DNA of 64,000 nt from Solirubrobacteraceae bacterium (GCA_025449845.1 JANWIP010000019.1:62001-126000); one strand, 5' to 3'. Shown: positions 50,764 through 60,196, counted from the stretch's first letter. Program-made: numbers and translations. The notes: generated by a model from the sequence alone, not told the origin.

Positions 50764-52185
50764 TTGAACAGCTCGCCTAGTCTGGATCTTGCCTTGGGTT
50801 GCCATCTTCTTTTACGCCGCCGCCGCAAAGCTTGCTCCCGGGTGTGGTGGGCGCTGCCATTTGCCTCGCTCCTGACTGTCGCCCTCTCGCTCGGCTTGGC
50901 CGCGAGCGCGCTGGCAGCGAGCGGCAGCGGAGAAATCTCGGGCACCGTCATCGATGCGCTCAGCAAGTCTCCGATCAAGGGCATCGAAGTCTGTGCCTTC
51001 CCGCATAGTTCGGGAAATGAAAGCTTTGCATGTGCCAAGACCCACGCCAACGGTGAATACACCATCGAAGGGTTGGCCAGCGATGAATACGAAGTGGAAT
51101 TCTTCTCTCCCCCCGAAAGCGCGCTCAACTACGTCACCCAGTACTACAACGGCAAGGCCAATTTCACTGAATCCAATCTGGTATCGGTCGTCTCGCCCGG
51201 CGCCACCCCGGGCATCGATGCGGAACTCAGCGAAGGCGGGCGCATCAGCGGCAGGGTCACCGATGCCAGCACGGGTGCCGGCATAAGTGCCCTGGTGTGT
51301 TTTTTCAGGCTGAATGCAACGTTTGTCGGCTGTGGGGAAGCTGGCGCGAACGGCGAATACATCTCGCCCCCGCTCGCTAACGGGGAATACAGCGTCGAAT
51401 TCTTCGCGGGTCGCAACTATGTCGCTCAGGTCTACAACGGTCACTCCGCGCTCAGCGAAGCCAATCCGGTGTTGGTGACCGTGCCCAACACCACTACCGG
51501 CATCAACGTTGCCCTGCAGCCCGCCATCGTTCCCGCGCCGCCCGTCAACGTCACGCCGCCCGCTATCTCCGGAGCTCCTGCCGTTGGTGCCACGCTCGCC
51601 TGTGCCAACGGCCTCTGGACGGGGACTCCCCCGCCGAGCTTCACCTACCGCTGGCTACGCGACGGCACGCCGATACCTGGTGCCACCGAAAGCTCCTACA
51701 AGATTCAGGGGGCCGACGAAGGGCATACCCTCTCCTGCGAAGTCACCGCCAGGAACTCCAACGGTGGCAAGAGCGCCGCCAGTGCTGGTGTCGCCGTTCC
51801 CGCGCCGCCGCCACCTCCTCCTCCGCCGCCACCCCCCAGTCCGCTCGTGAAGATCCTTGGGTCCAAGCTGGTCGTGTCTGGCAAGACCCTGCCGGTGCAC
51901 ATCCAGTGCACCAACGCCACTTGTCAGGGGACCATCGAGTTGACCTTGCAGCTTGTGATCAAGCACCACCGAGGACACCGGACGACCTCACGGCACGAGA
52001 CGCTTGTGCTCGCCAAGGGGGCCTACAACCTCACGCAGGGCACGAGCGCGAACGTCAAGCTGCGTCTCACCTCCACCGGGCGTAAGCGGCTCGCCCATGT
52101 CAGCAAGCGCCATCCCTTCACCGGCAAGCTCGTCCTGACCTTGCAGGGCGGCGCAGCGAGCACCGCCTCGGTGCGGGTGAGCTAG
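50764..52185 (+). CDS. Exported protein with carboxypeptidase-regulatory-like repeats
   Basis: A 473-residue exported protein. A signal segment (WWALPFASLLTVALSLGLAA) is followed by two SdrD/carboxypeptidase-regulatory-like beta repeats (GEISGTVIDALSKSPIKGIE and RISGRVTDASTGAGISALV), an Ig-like module (ATLACANGLWTGTPPPSFTY, then RWLRDGTPIPGA), a poly-Pro linker and a C-terminal beta domain. The TTG start is weak; a GTG nearer the signal is possible. All 20 Glu codons before the poly-Pro linker are GAA and both after it are GAG, suggesting that the C-terminal domain has a different history. It is a likely surface protein. Confidence 0.8.
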   Translation: MNSSPSLDLALGCHLLLRRRRKACSRVWWALPFASLLTVALSLGLAASALAASGSGEISGTVIDALSKSPIKGIEVCAFPHSSGNESFACAKTHANGEYTIEGLASDEYEVEFFSPPESALNYVTQYYNGKANFTESNLVSVVSPGATPGIDAELSEGGRISGRVTDASTGAGISALVCFFRLNATFVGCGEAGANGEYISPPLANGEYSVEFFAGRNYVAQVYNGHSALSEANPVLVTVPNTTTGINVALQPAIVPAPPVNVTPPAISGAPAVGATLACANGLWTGTPPPSFTYRWLRDGTPIPGATESSYKIQGADEGHTLSCEVTARNSNGGKSAASAGVAVPAPPPPPPPPPPPSPLVKILGSKLVVSGKTLPVHIQCTNATCQGTIELTLQLVIKHHRGHRTTSRHETLVLAKGAYNLTQGTSANVKLRLTSTGRKRLAHVSKRHPFTGKLVLTLQGGAASTASVRVS

Positions 52186-52253
52186 CCGCGTCGCGCGCGG
52201 CGCCTGCGACGGCGCTGGCGCCAGATCAGCTTGAAGCGTCGCCACAGCATCGC

Positions 52254-55200
52254 TCAGCGCTCTCCGGGGGTCTTGCGTGGATACTGGCTCGTGGGCACCT
52301 GCACGTTGATCGCCGTGCTCACGATGCGGCTCTGTTCGCTGATGTGCGCTGCCGGATAGCCCTCGCCCGGGCTTGCGCGCTCGGGGCGGCCGATGTAGCC
52401 GAAGTGCATCTCCTCGGGCATGATCTGCATCAGGCGCGGGAACATATGGGCGCGCGCGCCCATATTGCGCGGCTCCTCCTGCACCCATACGACCTCCTGC
52501 AGGTTCGGATAGCTATTCATCAGCTTCAGCACCTGGCCCTCCGGGAAGGGGTAGAGCAGCTCGATCCTGCCTACTGCCAAGCCTGGGTTCTCCGGGCGCG
52601 CCGGGTGGCCTACCAGGTCGTAGTAGATCTTGCCCGTGCACAGCACGAGTCTTGTGACCTTCTCCGGGTCCACGCCCGGCTCCGCCAGCACCGGCTGAAA
52701 GCGCGTCTCCTCCGCCATCTCCTCCACCGTGCTCGCCGCCTGTGGCAGGCGCAGCAGCGACTTCGGCGTCATGATGATCAGCGGGCGCTCCTTGGCGATC
52801 CGCGCCTGGCGGCGCAGCATGTGGAAGTACTGCGCCGGAGTCGTCAGGTTCGCTACGCGGATGTTGCCCTCCGCTGCGAGTGCGAGGAAGCGCTCCAGGC
52901 GGGCGCTTGAGTGCTCGGGGCCTGAGCCCTCGTAGCCGTGGGGCAGCAGCAGTGTCAGTCTTGAGGTCTGGCCCCACTTCGCCAGGCCCGAGACGATGAA
53001 CTGGTCCACGATTACCTGCGCGCTGTTCACGAAGTCGCCGAACTGCGCCTCCCACAGCACTAGCGTCTCGGGGGCTTCCTGGCTGTAGCCATACTCGAAG
53101 CCCATGCACGCCAGCTCGGACAGCGGGCTGTTGTGCAGCTCCAGCGGCGCCAGTGCCTCCGGCAGGCTCTGGATCGGGCACACCGTCTGGCCCGTCTTTG
53201 CATCGTGCAGCACCATATGGCGCTGGCTGAACGTGCCGCGCTCGGTGTCCTGGCCCGTCAGGCGGATCGGCGTGCCCTCGGTCAGCAGCGAGGCGAAGGC
53301 CAGTGCCTCCGCGTGCGCCCAGTCCACGCTTGCGTTGGGGGCGTCCGCGCCCGCCGGGCCATTGGCGCCGGCAGCGGCGGATGCGCCTCCCGCAGAGCCG
53401 TTCGTGCTTGCGTCTACCGCCGCCAAAGCCGCGCGTCGGCGCTCCAGCTGCTTCACCAACTTGGGATGCACCGTGAAGCCCTCGGGCACTCGCAGCAGCT
53501 GCTCGCCCAGCTCGCGCAGCTGCGCCGCCGGTACCGCCGTGCTCACATCCGGGCTTTGCGTGCGGTCCAGCTGATGTTCGCCTGTGCTCTGATCGTCCTC
53601 GTGCTCCGCCGCCTCCGCGATCTTGCTCTTCAGGCGCTGATGCAGCAGCGTCAGGTTGTCCCATACTCCCTGCGCCAGTCGATCCGTCTCCTCCTTGCTC
53701 ACCACGCCATCGGCCGTCAGGCGCTCTGCCCACAGCTCCGCAACGCGCTTCTTGCCTTTCACCGTCGCATACATCTCCGGCTGCGTATACGCCGGCTCGT
53801 CGCTCTCGTTATGGCCGAAGCGGCGGTAGCCGATCAGGTCGATCAGCACGTCGTGGCCGAACTCCAGGCGGAATGCGAACGCCAGTCTTACCGCGCTCAT
53901 GCACGCTTCCACGTCGTCCGCGTTCACGTGGATGATCGGCACGTCGAAGCCCTTCGCCAGATCCGAGGCCCAGCGTGTGCTGCGCGCGTCGTCCGGGTCT
54001 GTCGTGAAGCCGATCTGGTTGTTCGTGATCAGGTGTACCGTGCCGCCGACCTTGTAGCCGTCCAGGGCCTGTAGGTTCAGCGTCTCTGCCACCACGCCCT
54101 GTGCCGGGAACGCCGCATCGCCGTGGATTGCGATCGGCACCGCCGCGTTCGTATCCTGGTGGGCGTGTGGTCCCTGGCGCGTCGTCTGTGCCGCGCGCGT
54201 CGCGCCCACTACTACTGCTGAGACGTACTCCAGGTGGCTTGGGTTTGACTCCAGGTTGACCTTGATCGTGTTGCCGTCCGGCAGCGCGTACTCACCGAAC
54301 GTGCCGTGGTGGTACTTCACATCGCCCGTGCCGCCCTGCGGGATCGTCGTCACCGCCTCCAGCGTTGACGCTCCCTCGAACTCCGCGAAAATCGTGTCGT
54401 AGCTGCGGCCTAGGTTGTGTGCCAGCACGTTCAAGCGGCCGCGATGGGCCATCCCGATCACCACCTCGCGCCCGCCGTGCACCGCCGAGAGCTGGATCAG
54501 CTCATCGAGCATCGGCACCGTCATGTCCAGGCCCTCGATCGAGAACTGATGCTGGCCGAGGTACGCCTTGTGCATAAAGCGCTCCAGCGCGTCCACCTCG
54601 ATCAGCCGCTTCAGCAGCGTCTGCTGCTCGTCTTTGGTCAGCGGCTGACGGAAGGTGCCGGACTCGATCTGCTCGCGCAGCCACACCCGCTGGCGGTGGC
54701 TTGAGATGTGCTCGATCTCGTAAGCGATCGTGCCGCAGTACGTTTCGCGCAAGTGCGGCAAGGCGTCGGCCAGCGTCGCCCCCGGCACGTACATGCGCAG
54801 GATTTTTGCCGGTATCTGCGCCATCAGCTCTGGCGTCAGCCCGAGCGGTTCGGGGTCGAGTGTCGGGTCGCCTTCGGGCTCCACGCCTAGTGGGTCCAGG
54901 CGCGCCGCCAGGTGGCCGTGCGTGCGGAAGGCTTTCAGCAGCGCCGTCGCCGCCTGCACTGCCTGCAGCAGCTCCTCGTCCACCGCGCCCTTCGGTGCCT
55001 CGCGCGCTGCCTGCGCGGCCGCCGCGGGGGCGGGAACGGCGGGTGTGGGCCCGAGCTCGACTCCAAGCGAGGCGAACACGCCGTCATAGAAGCCGCGCTC
55101 GCCTTGCAGATATTCCTCTATGCGCGCCAGGAAGCGGCCCGACTCTGCTCCCTGGATGATGCGATGGTCGTAGGTGGACGTCATCGTCATCACCTTCTCC

Positions 55201-56309
55201 GCGCCGATCATCGAGCCTACGTTGTTTAGGCCCGGCGGGTAGGCGATCGAGCCTGTCGCTACGATCGTGCCCTGGCCTGCCATCAGCCTCGGCACCGAGG
55301 CGATCGTGCCTAGGCCGCCTGGGTTCGTCAGCGTGATGTTGCCGCCTACCAGGTCCTCGGCCGTCAGCGTGTTCGTGCGTGCCTTCTCTACTAGCTCGTT
55401 GTATGCAGCTAGGAATTCTTTGAACGGCAGCCGCCCCGCGTTGCGGATCACCGGCACCATCAGCGTTCTGCTCCCGTCCTTCTTCTCCACATCCACAGCT
55501 AGACCTAGGTTTACCTGGCCGTCGTCGATGCGGTGGGGCTTGCCTTCGATCGCTTCGTAGTGGTGGGCCATCACCTGCATGTCATCTGCCGCGCGCGCGA
55601 TCGCGTAGGCGATCAGGTGTGTGAAGGAGACCTTCTTCTCGGCCGCCTTCAGCTCCTGGCGGCGCGCATCCAGGAAGGTCACCGTCAGCGTCCTGAAGCT
55701 CGTCGCCGTCGGCACCTGCAGCGACTGCTCCATGTACCGCGCCAGTGCCGCCGCCCCGCCCTTCATCTGCTGGGCTCCGGGCTGCTCGGTGCTGGTTGCG
55801 TTGCCGCTGGTCGGTGTGCCGTTGCCTGCTGCCTCCAGCACGTCGGCCTTCACGATCCGTCCTGCCGGACCGCTCCCGGCTACGCCGCTCAGATCCACGC
55901 CCTCAACCGCTGCCACTCGCGCTGCCACCGGCGATACGCGCTTGCCGTCCGTATCCGCCGTGCTCGTGCCATTGCCGGAGGTGGGCTCCTGTGTGGCTTC
56001 GGTGGCTTCGGGTGCGTCGCCGGAGGGGGCCTGCGCGGGCGCCGCGCCGTTGGCCGACAGCCGCGCGATCACCTGGCCTACCGTCACCGTATCGCCCTCC
56101 TGCGCCAGGATCTCAACGACTGTTCCGCTTGCCGGCGAAGGCAGCTCTACATCGACCTTATCGGTCGAGATCTCGACGATCGTCTCGTCGACCTTGATGA
56201 AGTCGCCCACCTTCACGTGCCATTCGAGCACCGTACCCTCGGTGACCGACTCCCCCGCGGCCGGCGTTACGACATCTATCGTCTCCGAGGTCGTTGTGCC
56301 CGTGGCCAT
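52254..56309 (-). CDS. kgd: Fused lipoyl-E2-E1 2-oxoglutarate dehydrogenase (Kgd type)
   Basis: A 1351-residue multifunctional 2-oxoglutarate metabolism enzyme. Order: lipoyl domain (about 10-85, lipoylated Lys51 in ISTDKVDVELPSPASG), peripheral-subunit-binding domain (123-160), E2 acyltransferase domain (about 180-410, ending TYDHRIIQGAESG), then the E1 thiamine-diphosphate dehydrogenase (HGDAAFPAQGVVAETLNLQA and LITNNQ in the cofactor site). It converts 2-oxoglutarate to succinyl-CoA or succinic semialdehyde in the TCA cycle. Mycobacterial Kgd and corynebacterial OdhA lack the lipoyl and E3-binding domains present here. The ribosome site GAAGGGAAG supports the ATG. Confidence 0.93.
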   Translation of the reverse strand: MATGTTTSETIDVVTPAAGESVTEGTVLEWHVKVGDFIKVDETIVEISTDKVDVELPSPASGTVVEILAQEGDTVTVGQVIARLSANGAAPAQAPSGDAPEATEATQEPTSGNGTSTADTDGKRVSPVAARVAAVEGVDLSGVAGSGPAGRIVKADVLEAAGNGTPTSGNATSTEQPGAQQMKGGAAALARYMEQSLQVPTATSFRTLTVTFLDARRQELKAAEKKVSFTHLIAYAIARAADDMQVMAHHYEAIEGKPHRIDDGQVNLGLAVDVEKKDGSRTLMVPVIRNAGRLPFKEFLAAYNELVEKARTNTLTAEDLVGGNITLTNPGGLGTIASVPRLMAGQGTIVATGSIAYPPGLNNVGSMIGAEKVMTMTSTYDHRIIQGAESGRFLARIEEYLQGERGFYDGVFASLGVELGPTPAVPAPAAAAQAAREAPKGAVDEELLQAVQAATALLKAFRTHGHLAARLDPLGVEPEGDPTLDPEPLGLTPELMAQIPAKILRMYVPGATLADALPHLRETYCGTIAYEIEHISSHRQRVWLREQIESGTFRQPLTKDEQQTLLKRLIEVDALERFMHKAYLGQHQFSIEGLDMTVPMLDELIQLSAVHGGREVVIGMAHRGRLNVLAHNLGRSYDTIFAEFEGASTLEAVTTIPQGGTGDVKYHHGTFGEYALPDGNTIKVNLESNPSHLEYVSAVVVGATRAAQTTRQGPHAHQDTNAAVPIAIHGDAAFPAQGVVAETLNLQALDGYKVGGTVHLITNNQIGFTTDPDDARSTRWASDLAKGFDVPIIHVNADDVEACMSAVRLAFAFRLEFGHDVLIDLIGYRRFGHNESDEPAYTQPEMYATVKGKKRVAELWAERLTADGVVSKEETDRLAQGVWDNLTLLHQRLKSKIAEAAEHEDDQSTGEHQLDRTQSPDVSTAVPAAQLRELGEQLLRVPEGFTVHPKLVKQLERRRAALAAVDASTNGSAGGASAAAGANGPAGADAPNASVDWAHAEALAFASLLTEGTPIRLTGQDTERGTFSQRHMVLHDAKTGQTVCPIQSLPEALAPLELHNSPLSELACMGFEYGYSQEAPETLVLWEAQFGDFVNSAQVIVDQFIVSGLAKWGQTSRLTLLLPHGYEGSGPEHSSARLERFLALAAEGNIRVANLTTPAQYFHMLRRQARIAKERPLIIMTPKSLLRLPQAASTVEEMAEETRFQPVLAEPGVDPEKVTRLVLCTGKIYYDLVGHPARPENPGLAVGRIELLYPFPEGQVLKLMNSYPNLQEVVWVQEEPRNMGARAHMFPRLMQIMPEEMHFGYIGRPERASPGEGYPAAHISEQSRIVSTAINVQVPTSQYPRKTPGER

Positions 56310-56341
56310 CTCTTCCCTTCACTCTAGCGCTCCCGGTGGGC

Positions 56342-56356
56342 GGACCGTCGCGGTCC
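56342..56356 (-). terminator. Short perfect hairpin upstream of kgd
   Basis: GGACCG-TCG-CGGTCC is a perfect 6-bp stem in the 60-bp gap between the DUF3817 gene and kgd on the minus strand. It may end the upstream operon or sit in the kgd leader. Confidence 0.3.
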
Positions 56357-56369
56357 ACCGACCATTTCA

Positions 56370-56666
56370 TTAATTGCAACTCGCCTCTCGCGTGCGCTCT
56401 TCGCGCGTGAACTCGTAGCTGCCGAAGAATGGTCCGATCCCGCCCAGCACCGCCACCGCTACCGCCAGGCGCAGCGACACGATGCGCGCGCGTGCTGCCG
56501 CTATGCACGCCAGCGACATCGCGATCCACAGGATGCCGTGCGTGAAGCCCAGCACGGTCGTCGTCGGCTCCGGCTTGCCGATTGCGAACGCGCACACCAG
56601 CAGGGCCAGATAGATGCACGAGTGCGTGAACGACGTCCACTTCAGGACGCCGAACGCCGGGCTCAC
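56370..56666 (-). CDS. DUF3817 membrane protein
   Basis: A 98-residue integral membrane protein of the DUF3817 family: three helices including KWTSFTHSCIYLALLVCAFA, LGFTHGILWIAMSLACIAAA and LRLAVAVAVLGGIGPFFGSY. The HGxL helix with the GPF-containing last helix is typical. The GTG start overlaps the Nudix stop (GTGA), so the gene is translationally coupled to it. The function of the family is unknown. Confidence 0.8.
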   Translation of the reverse strand: MSPAFGVLKWTSFTHSCIYLALLVCAFAIGKPEPTTTVLGFTHGILWIAMSLACIAAARARIVSLRLAVAVAVLGGIGPFFGSYEFTREERTREASCN

Positions 56667-57340
56667 TCCGCCAGCCAGCGCGCCATCCGGCGCAGGCTTT
56701 CCTCGGCCTCCTCGGGCCATTCCTCGATCTCGCTTGGCCACCATGCGTGTTCGTCGTGCTCGGGATCGCGCACCACCTCTGCGCCTGGTGGCAGCCACGC
56801 CTGGCCCACGAACATCACCATGCCGTGGGGCAGCCTGATCAGCGCCTCGCCTTGTACGCGCTGTGGCGTCACCGACCACTCCTCCCACAGCTCTCGCGTG
56901 AGCGTGTCCGCCGGGTTCTCGCCCAGGTCCACCGCGCCGCCTGCGCCTAGTGCCCAGCGGCCTGCCCATGAGCTCAGCCACGGCGCGCGACGGCCTGCCA
57001 GCCAGCGGCCGTCCGCGCTGCGCGTTACGCACAGCGCCGCCACACTATGTGATGCGTCGCCTTCCACCAGCCTCAGCGCCCACCGCAGCGGCTGCAGGTC
57101 CATCTCGATGCCTTCTGGGCCCTCCCTGTAATCCACCAGGCGTGCGCTCACGCCATCATGGCTCGGGCTCCCGCGCTCGCGCAGCGCCGCGATCGCCGCG
57201 TCCGCTGCCTCCGCGTGTGCTTGTGGGGGCTCAAAGCGCTCGTCCAGCCAGTTCACCTGCACCTGCTCCAGCGGCCACGGGCCGCGCGCCAGGATCTCTG
57301 GCTGCTCAGTTGTCTCGGTGGGGCGGGGGGTGGTGGACAT
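56663..57340 (-). CDS. Nudix hydrolase
   Basis: A 225-residue Nudix-domain hydrolase. The Nudix box reads GAVDLGENPADTLTRELWEE, with all catalytic Glu residues; a Trp occupies the usual Gly near its end. The domain lies in the C-terminal half, after an N-terminal segment of about 85 residues (WPLEQVQVNWLDERFEPP) that may bind a nucleic or nucleotide partner. It hydrolyses a nucleoside diphosphate linked to some other moiety. The ATG at 57340 is chosen; upstream starts at 57349 and 57397 are possible. It is divergent from the FAD oxidase and coupled to the DUF3817 gene. Confidence 0.85.
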   Translation of the reverse strand: MSTTPRPTETTEQPEILARGPWPLEQVQVNWLDERFEPPQAHAEAADAAIAALRERGSPSHDGVSARLVDYREGPEGIEMDLQPLRWALRLVEGDASHSVAALCVTRSADGRWLAGRRAPWLSSWAGRWALGAGGAVDLGENPADTLTRELWEEWSVTPQRVQGEALIRLPHGMVMFVGQAWLPPGAEVVRDPEHDEHAWWPSEIEEWPEEAEESLRRMARWLAE

Positions 57341-57377
57341 GCAGCTCATAAGGCTAGTGGGCATAGACTCGGAATTC

Positions 57378-59165
57378 GTGACCAACCGTGCGCACAAGCA
57401 TTGGGGCTGGGGTTTTGCCGACCAGCAGCCTGGGCCGTTGGAGTTGCGTGCCGCGGCATCCGGTGTGGCCGCGCATCTTGGCTTTGGAGCGCTTGAGGTC
57501 GAGGACCCTTTGCTGCTTGCCGATGTGCGCCTTGCGCCTGTGCGGCTGCCGATCCCCGCTGCGCTTGCCGAGTTCTGTGCCGCTGATGTTCATGCTCGCG
57601 CCTCGCACGCCTTGGGTAAGTCCTACCCCGAGGTCGTGCTTGGATTTCGTGGGCATTTCGACCATCCGCCTGACTTCGTTGCCTATCCACGCTCGGATGC
57701 TGAGATCGAGCGCGTGCTTGAGTGGTGCTCGGCTGAGCGCGTCGCCGTGATTCCCTTTGGCGGTGGCACCAGTGTCGTCGGTGGTGTTCGCCCGGAAGTG
57801 CCTTCCTACTGCAACGGTGCCATCTCGCTTGACCTGCGCCGGCTCGATCGCCTGCTTGAGCTCGACCCTGTTTCTCGCTCCGCGCGCATCCAGGCCGGTG
57901 CCTGCGGGCCTCGCCTGGAGGAGCAGTTGGCAGAGCACGGTTTCACCTTGCGTCACTTTCCTCAGTCTTTTGAGTACGCCACGCTCGGTGGCTGGCTTGC
58001 CACGCGTGCCGCCGGGCATTTCGCCACGCTCTGGACTCACATCGAGGACATGACCGAGTCTGTCCGCGCTTTGACTCCGCTTGGTGTCTGGGAGTCTCGG
58101 CGGCTCCCCGGCTCCGGTGCCGGAATCAGCCCCGATCGCATGCTCTGCGGCTCGGAGGGGACGCTCGGGGTTATTGCCGACGCTTGGCTGCGTGTCTTGC
58201 CTCGGCCGCTGCATAAGCGCTCCGCCGCGGTTGCCTTTGATTGTTTCTCAACTGGCGTCGATTGCGTACGTGCGCTTTCCCAGTCTGGTCTGCATCCTGC
58301 CAACTGCCGCCTCATCGATCCGCGCGAGGCGCGTCTCACGATGGCTGGTGATGGCTCCCGCGCGTTGCTTCTTCTCGGCTTCGAGTCCGCCGATCATCCA
58401 GTTGACCATTACATGGATCGCGCGCTTGAATTGTGCCGCGCGCATGGGGGGGAGGTGTCGGAGCGATCAAAGCGGCGCCGGGAGGGCGGCGTTGGTGCTG
58501 GCGGCGATGGGGCTGGCGGCGATGGGGCTGGCGGCGATGGGGCGGATGCCGTTGGCTCCTGGCGTCAGGCATTTCTTGGCGCTCCCTACATGCGGGATCT
58601 CTTCGTGGCCACCGGCGTTCTCAGCGAAACCTTCGAGACTGCCATCACCTGGGAGCGCTTCTCCGCTTTTCACGAGCGCGTCACCGCTGCCGCCGAGGAG
58701 GCTTTGCGCGAGGTGTGCCAGGGGGGCAGCGCGGGAGTCGGGGGTCGTGGACCTGCTGCTGGGCAGGTCTCCTGCCGCTTCACTCACGTCTACCCTGACG
58801 GCCCCGCCGCCTACTTCACCGTAATTGCCCCGGCCTCGCGTGGCGAGGAGGTCGAGCAGTGGTGGGCGATCAAGCGCGCCGTCTCCGATGCCATCATCGA
58901 CGCCGGTGGCACCATCACTCACCATCACGCCGTCGGGCGCGATCACCGGCCTTGGTATGACCGCCAGCGGCCTGAGCCCTTCGCTGCCGCTCTGCGCGGG
59001 GCCAAGGCTGCCGTCGATCCGCACGGCATCATGAATCCCGGCGTGCTCATCGATCCGCTTCCCGGTCCTCTCGATCCGCCTCCTGGTCCGCTTCTCGATC
59101 CGCTTTCCGATCCGCCTCCTAGTCCGCTTCTCGATCCGCCCGGCTCTTTGGGTTCCCCAGCGTGA
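57378..59165 (+). CDS. FAD-linked oxidase, alkyl-DHAP synthase-like
   Basis: A 595-residue FAD-binding oxidoreductase of the VAO/PCMH group, most like alkyldihydroxyacetone-phosphate synthase or D-lactate dehydrogenase-like enzymes. Visible: RSDAEIERVLEWCSAERVAV and the FAD pyrophosphate loop PFGGGTSVVGGV, SPDRMLCGSEGTLG, and a His-rich active-site segment ITHHHAVGRDHRPWY. A GDGAGGDGA-type tandem repeat (around 58500-58550) and a Pro/Leu/Asp tail repeat (about 59050-59145) are in-frame expansions. GTG start at 57378. The next gene overlaps its stop (GTGA). Substrate uncertain; an ether-lipid role is possible but not established. Confidence 0.85.
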   Translation: MTNRAHKHWGWGFADQQPGPLELRAAASGVAAHLGFGALEVEDPLLLADVRLAPVRLPIPAALAEFCAADVHARASHALGKSYPEVVLGFRGHFDHPPDFVAYPRSDAEIERVLEWCSAERVAVIPFGGGTSVVGGVRPEVPSYCNGAISLDLRRLDRLLELDPVSRSARIQAGACGPRLEEQLAEHGFTLRHFPQSFEYATLGGWLATRAAGHFATLWTHIEDMTESVRALTPLGVWESRRLPGSGAGISPDRMLCGSEGTLGVIADAWLRVLPRPLHKRSAAVAFDCFSTGVDCVRALSQSGLHPANCRLIDPREARLTMAGDGSRALLLLGFESADHPVDHYMDRALELCRAHGGEVSERSKRRREGGVGAGGDGAGGDGAGGDGADAVGSWRQAFLGAPYMRDLFVATGVLSETFETAITWERFSAFHERVTAAAEEALREVCQGGSAGVGGRGPAAGQVSCRFTHVYPDGPAAYFTVIAPASRGEEVEQWWAIKRAVSDAIIDAGGTITHHHAVGRDHRPWYDRQRPEPFAAALRGAKAAVDPHGIMNPGVLIDPLPGPLDPPPGPLLDPLSDPPPSPLLDPPGSLGSPA

Positions 59166-60055
59166 CTCCGTCCATCGCCGTGCTTGGACCCGGGGGCGTC
59201 GGGGGGCTCATCGCGGCCGCGCTCGACTGCGCTGGTGTGCCCGTCACCATCGTCGCCAGGGACTCCACCGCGGCTGTCATCGATGAAGTCGGGCTGCGTG
59301 TCAGCAGCGTGCGCCTTGGTGAGCTCGTTGCCCATCCCCGCGTGGTCGGCCGTCTGGAGGAGCCGGTTGATGTGCTTGTTGTGGCTACTAAGGCGATCGG
59401 GCTCGATCGGGCCTTGGAGCGCATCGCCGCTGCGCCTGCGCTGGTCTTGCCGCTGCTCAACGGTCTCGATCATCTGCCTCTGCTGCGCGCGCGCTTTGGT
59501 AATGAGACCGTAGTTGCTGGCACCATCCGTGTTGAGGCCGACCGGCCTGAGCCGGGGGTCGTGGTGCACACAAGTCCCTTCCTGCGTGTGGATATGGCAA
59601 GTCGCTATGCCAGCGCCAGCGAGGGCATGGGGGTGCTTGCACAGACTCTCACCGACGCCGGCATCCCCGCGCGCGTCGGAGACTCTGAGCCGCAGGTCAT
59701 GTGGTCCAAGCTGGTGCGCCTCAACGCTCTTGCCTGCACCACCAGCGCCTTCGACAAGCTGCTCGGAGAGATCCGCGATACGCCCGAGTTGCGCGATCAG
59801 CTCGTTGGTGCCATCGAGGAGGGCTGCGCCGTTGCTCTTGCTGAAGGGGCCGTCATGGACTCCGGCGATCCTCTCGGGGAACTCAATCAGGCCCATGCCA
59901 CGCTCGGCAGCTCCATGCAGCGCGACATCGCCGCGGGTCGTACCCCCGAGCTCGATGCCATCCCCGGGGCCGTCCTGCGTGCCGGGGCTCGTCATGGCGT
60001 GGATTGCCCCACGATCCAGCGCCTCGTGGCGATGATCGCCGCGCGTGTCAGCTAG
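59162..60055 (+). CDS. panE: 2-dehydropantoate 2-reductase family protein
   Basis: A 297-residue NADPH-dependent ketopantoate reductase-like enzyme. The Rossmann loop is VLGPGGVGGLIAAAL; a VVATKA segment and the C-terminal active-site helix VMWSKLVRLNALACTTSAF carry the catalytic Lys and Asn positions. It would reduce 2-dehydropantoate to pantoate for coenzyme A synthesis, although many members act on other 2-oxo acids. The GTG start overlaps the oxidase stop (GTGA), so the pair is coupled, which could mean a shared non-pantoate pathway. Confidence 0.83.
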   Translation: MTPSIAVLGPGGVGGLIAAALDCAGVPVTIVARDSTAAVIDEVGLRVSSVRLGELVAHPRVVGRLEEPVDVLVVATKAIGLDRALERIAAAPALVLPLLNGLDHLPLLRARFGNETVVAGTIRVEADRPEPGVVVHTSPFLRVDMASRYASASEGMGVLAQTLTDAGIPARVGDSEPQVMWSKLVRLNALACTTSAFDKLLGEIRDTPELRDQLVGAIEEGCAVALAEGAVMDSGDPLGELNQAHATLGSSMQRDIAAGRTPELDAIPGAVLRAGARHGVDCPTIQRLVAMIAARVS

Positions 60056-60063
60056 GTAGGGGG

Positions 60064-60093
60064 AGATAAAGGGCGGGGGAAGATAAAGGGCGG
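60064..60093. repeat. Short 17-bp-period tandem repeat
   Basis: Two copies of AGATAAAGGGCGG begin at 60064 and 60081, just after the panE-like stop. They lie in the convergent gap ahead of the palindrome at 60117. Confidence 0.5.
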
Positions 60094-60102
60094 TGGATAG
60101 GT

Positions 60103-60140
60103 AGAGAAAAAACGGTGGATGTGCGCATATGCGCACATCC
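60103..60140 (-). terminator. Intrinsic terminator with 24-bp perfect palindrome
   Basis: GGATGTGCGCAT (60117-60128) and its exact complement (60129-60140) form a perfect 24-bp palindrome. On the minus strand it is followed after four bases by T6 (plus A6, 60107-60112). This is a canonical intrinsic terminator for the leftward gene at 60197-60529, and the hairpin may also stop the rightward panE-like transcript. Confidence 0.7.
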
Positions 60141-60196
60141 GGCGCAAATGAAGTGGCTCTTCGCGGCGTGGTCCTTCGGAGGTTGATCCGAATGGC

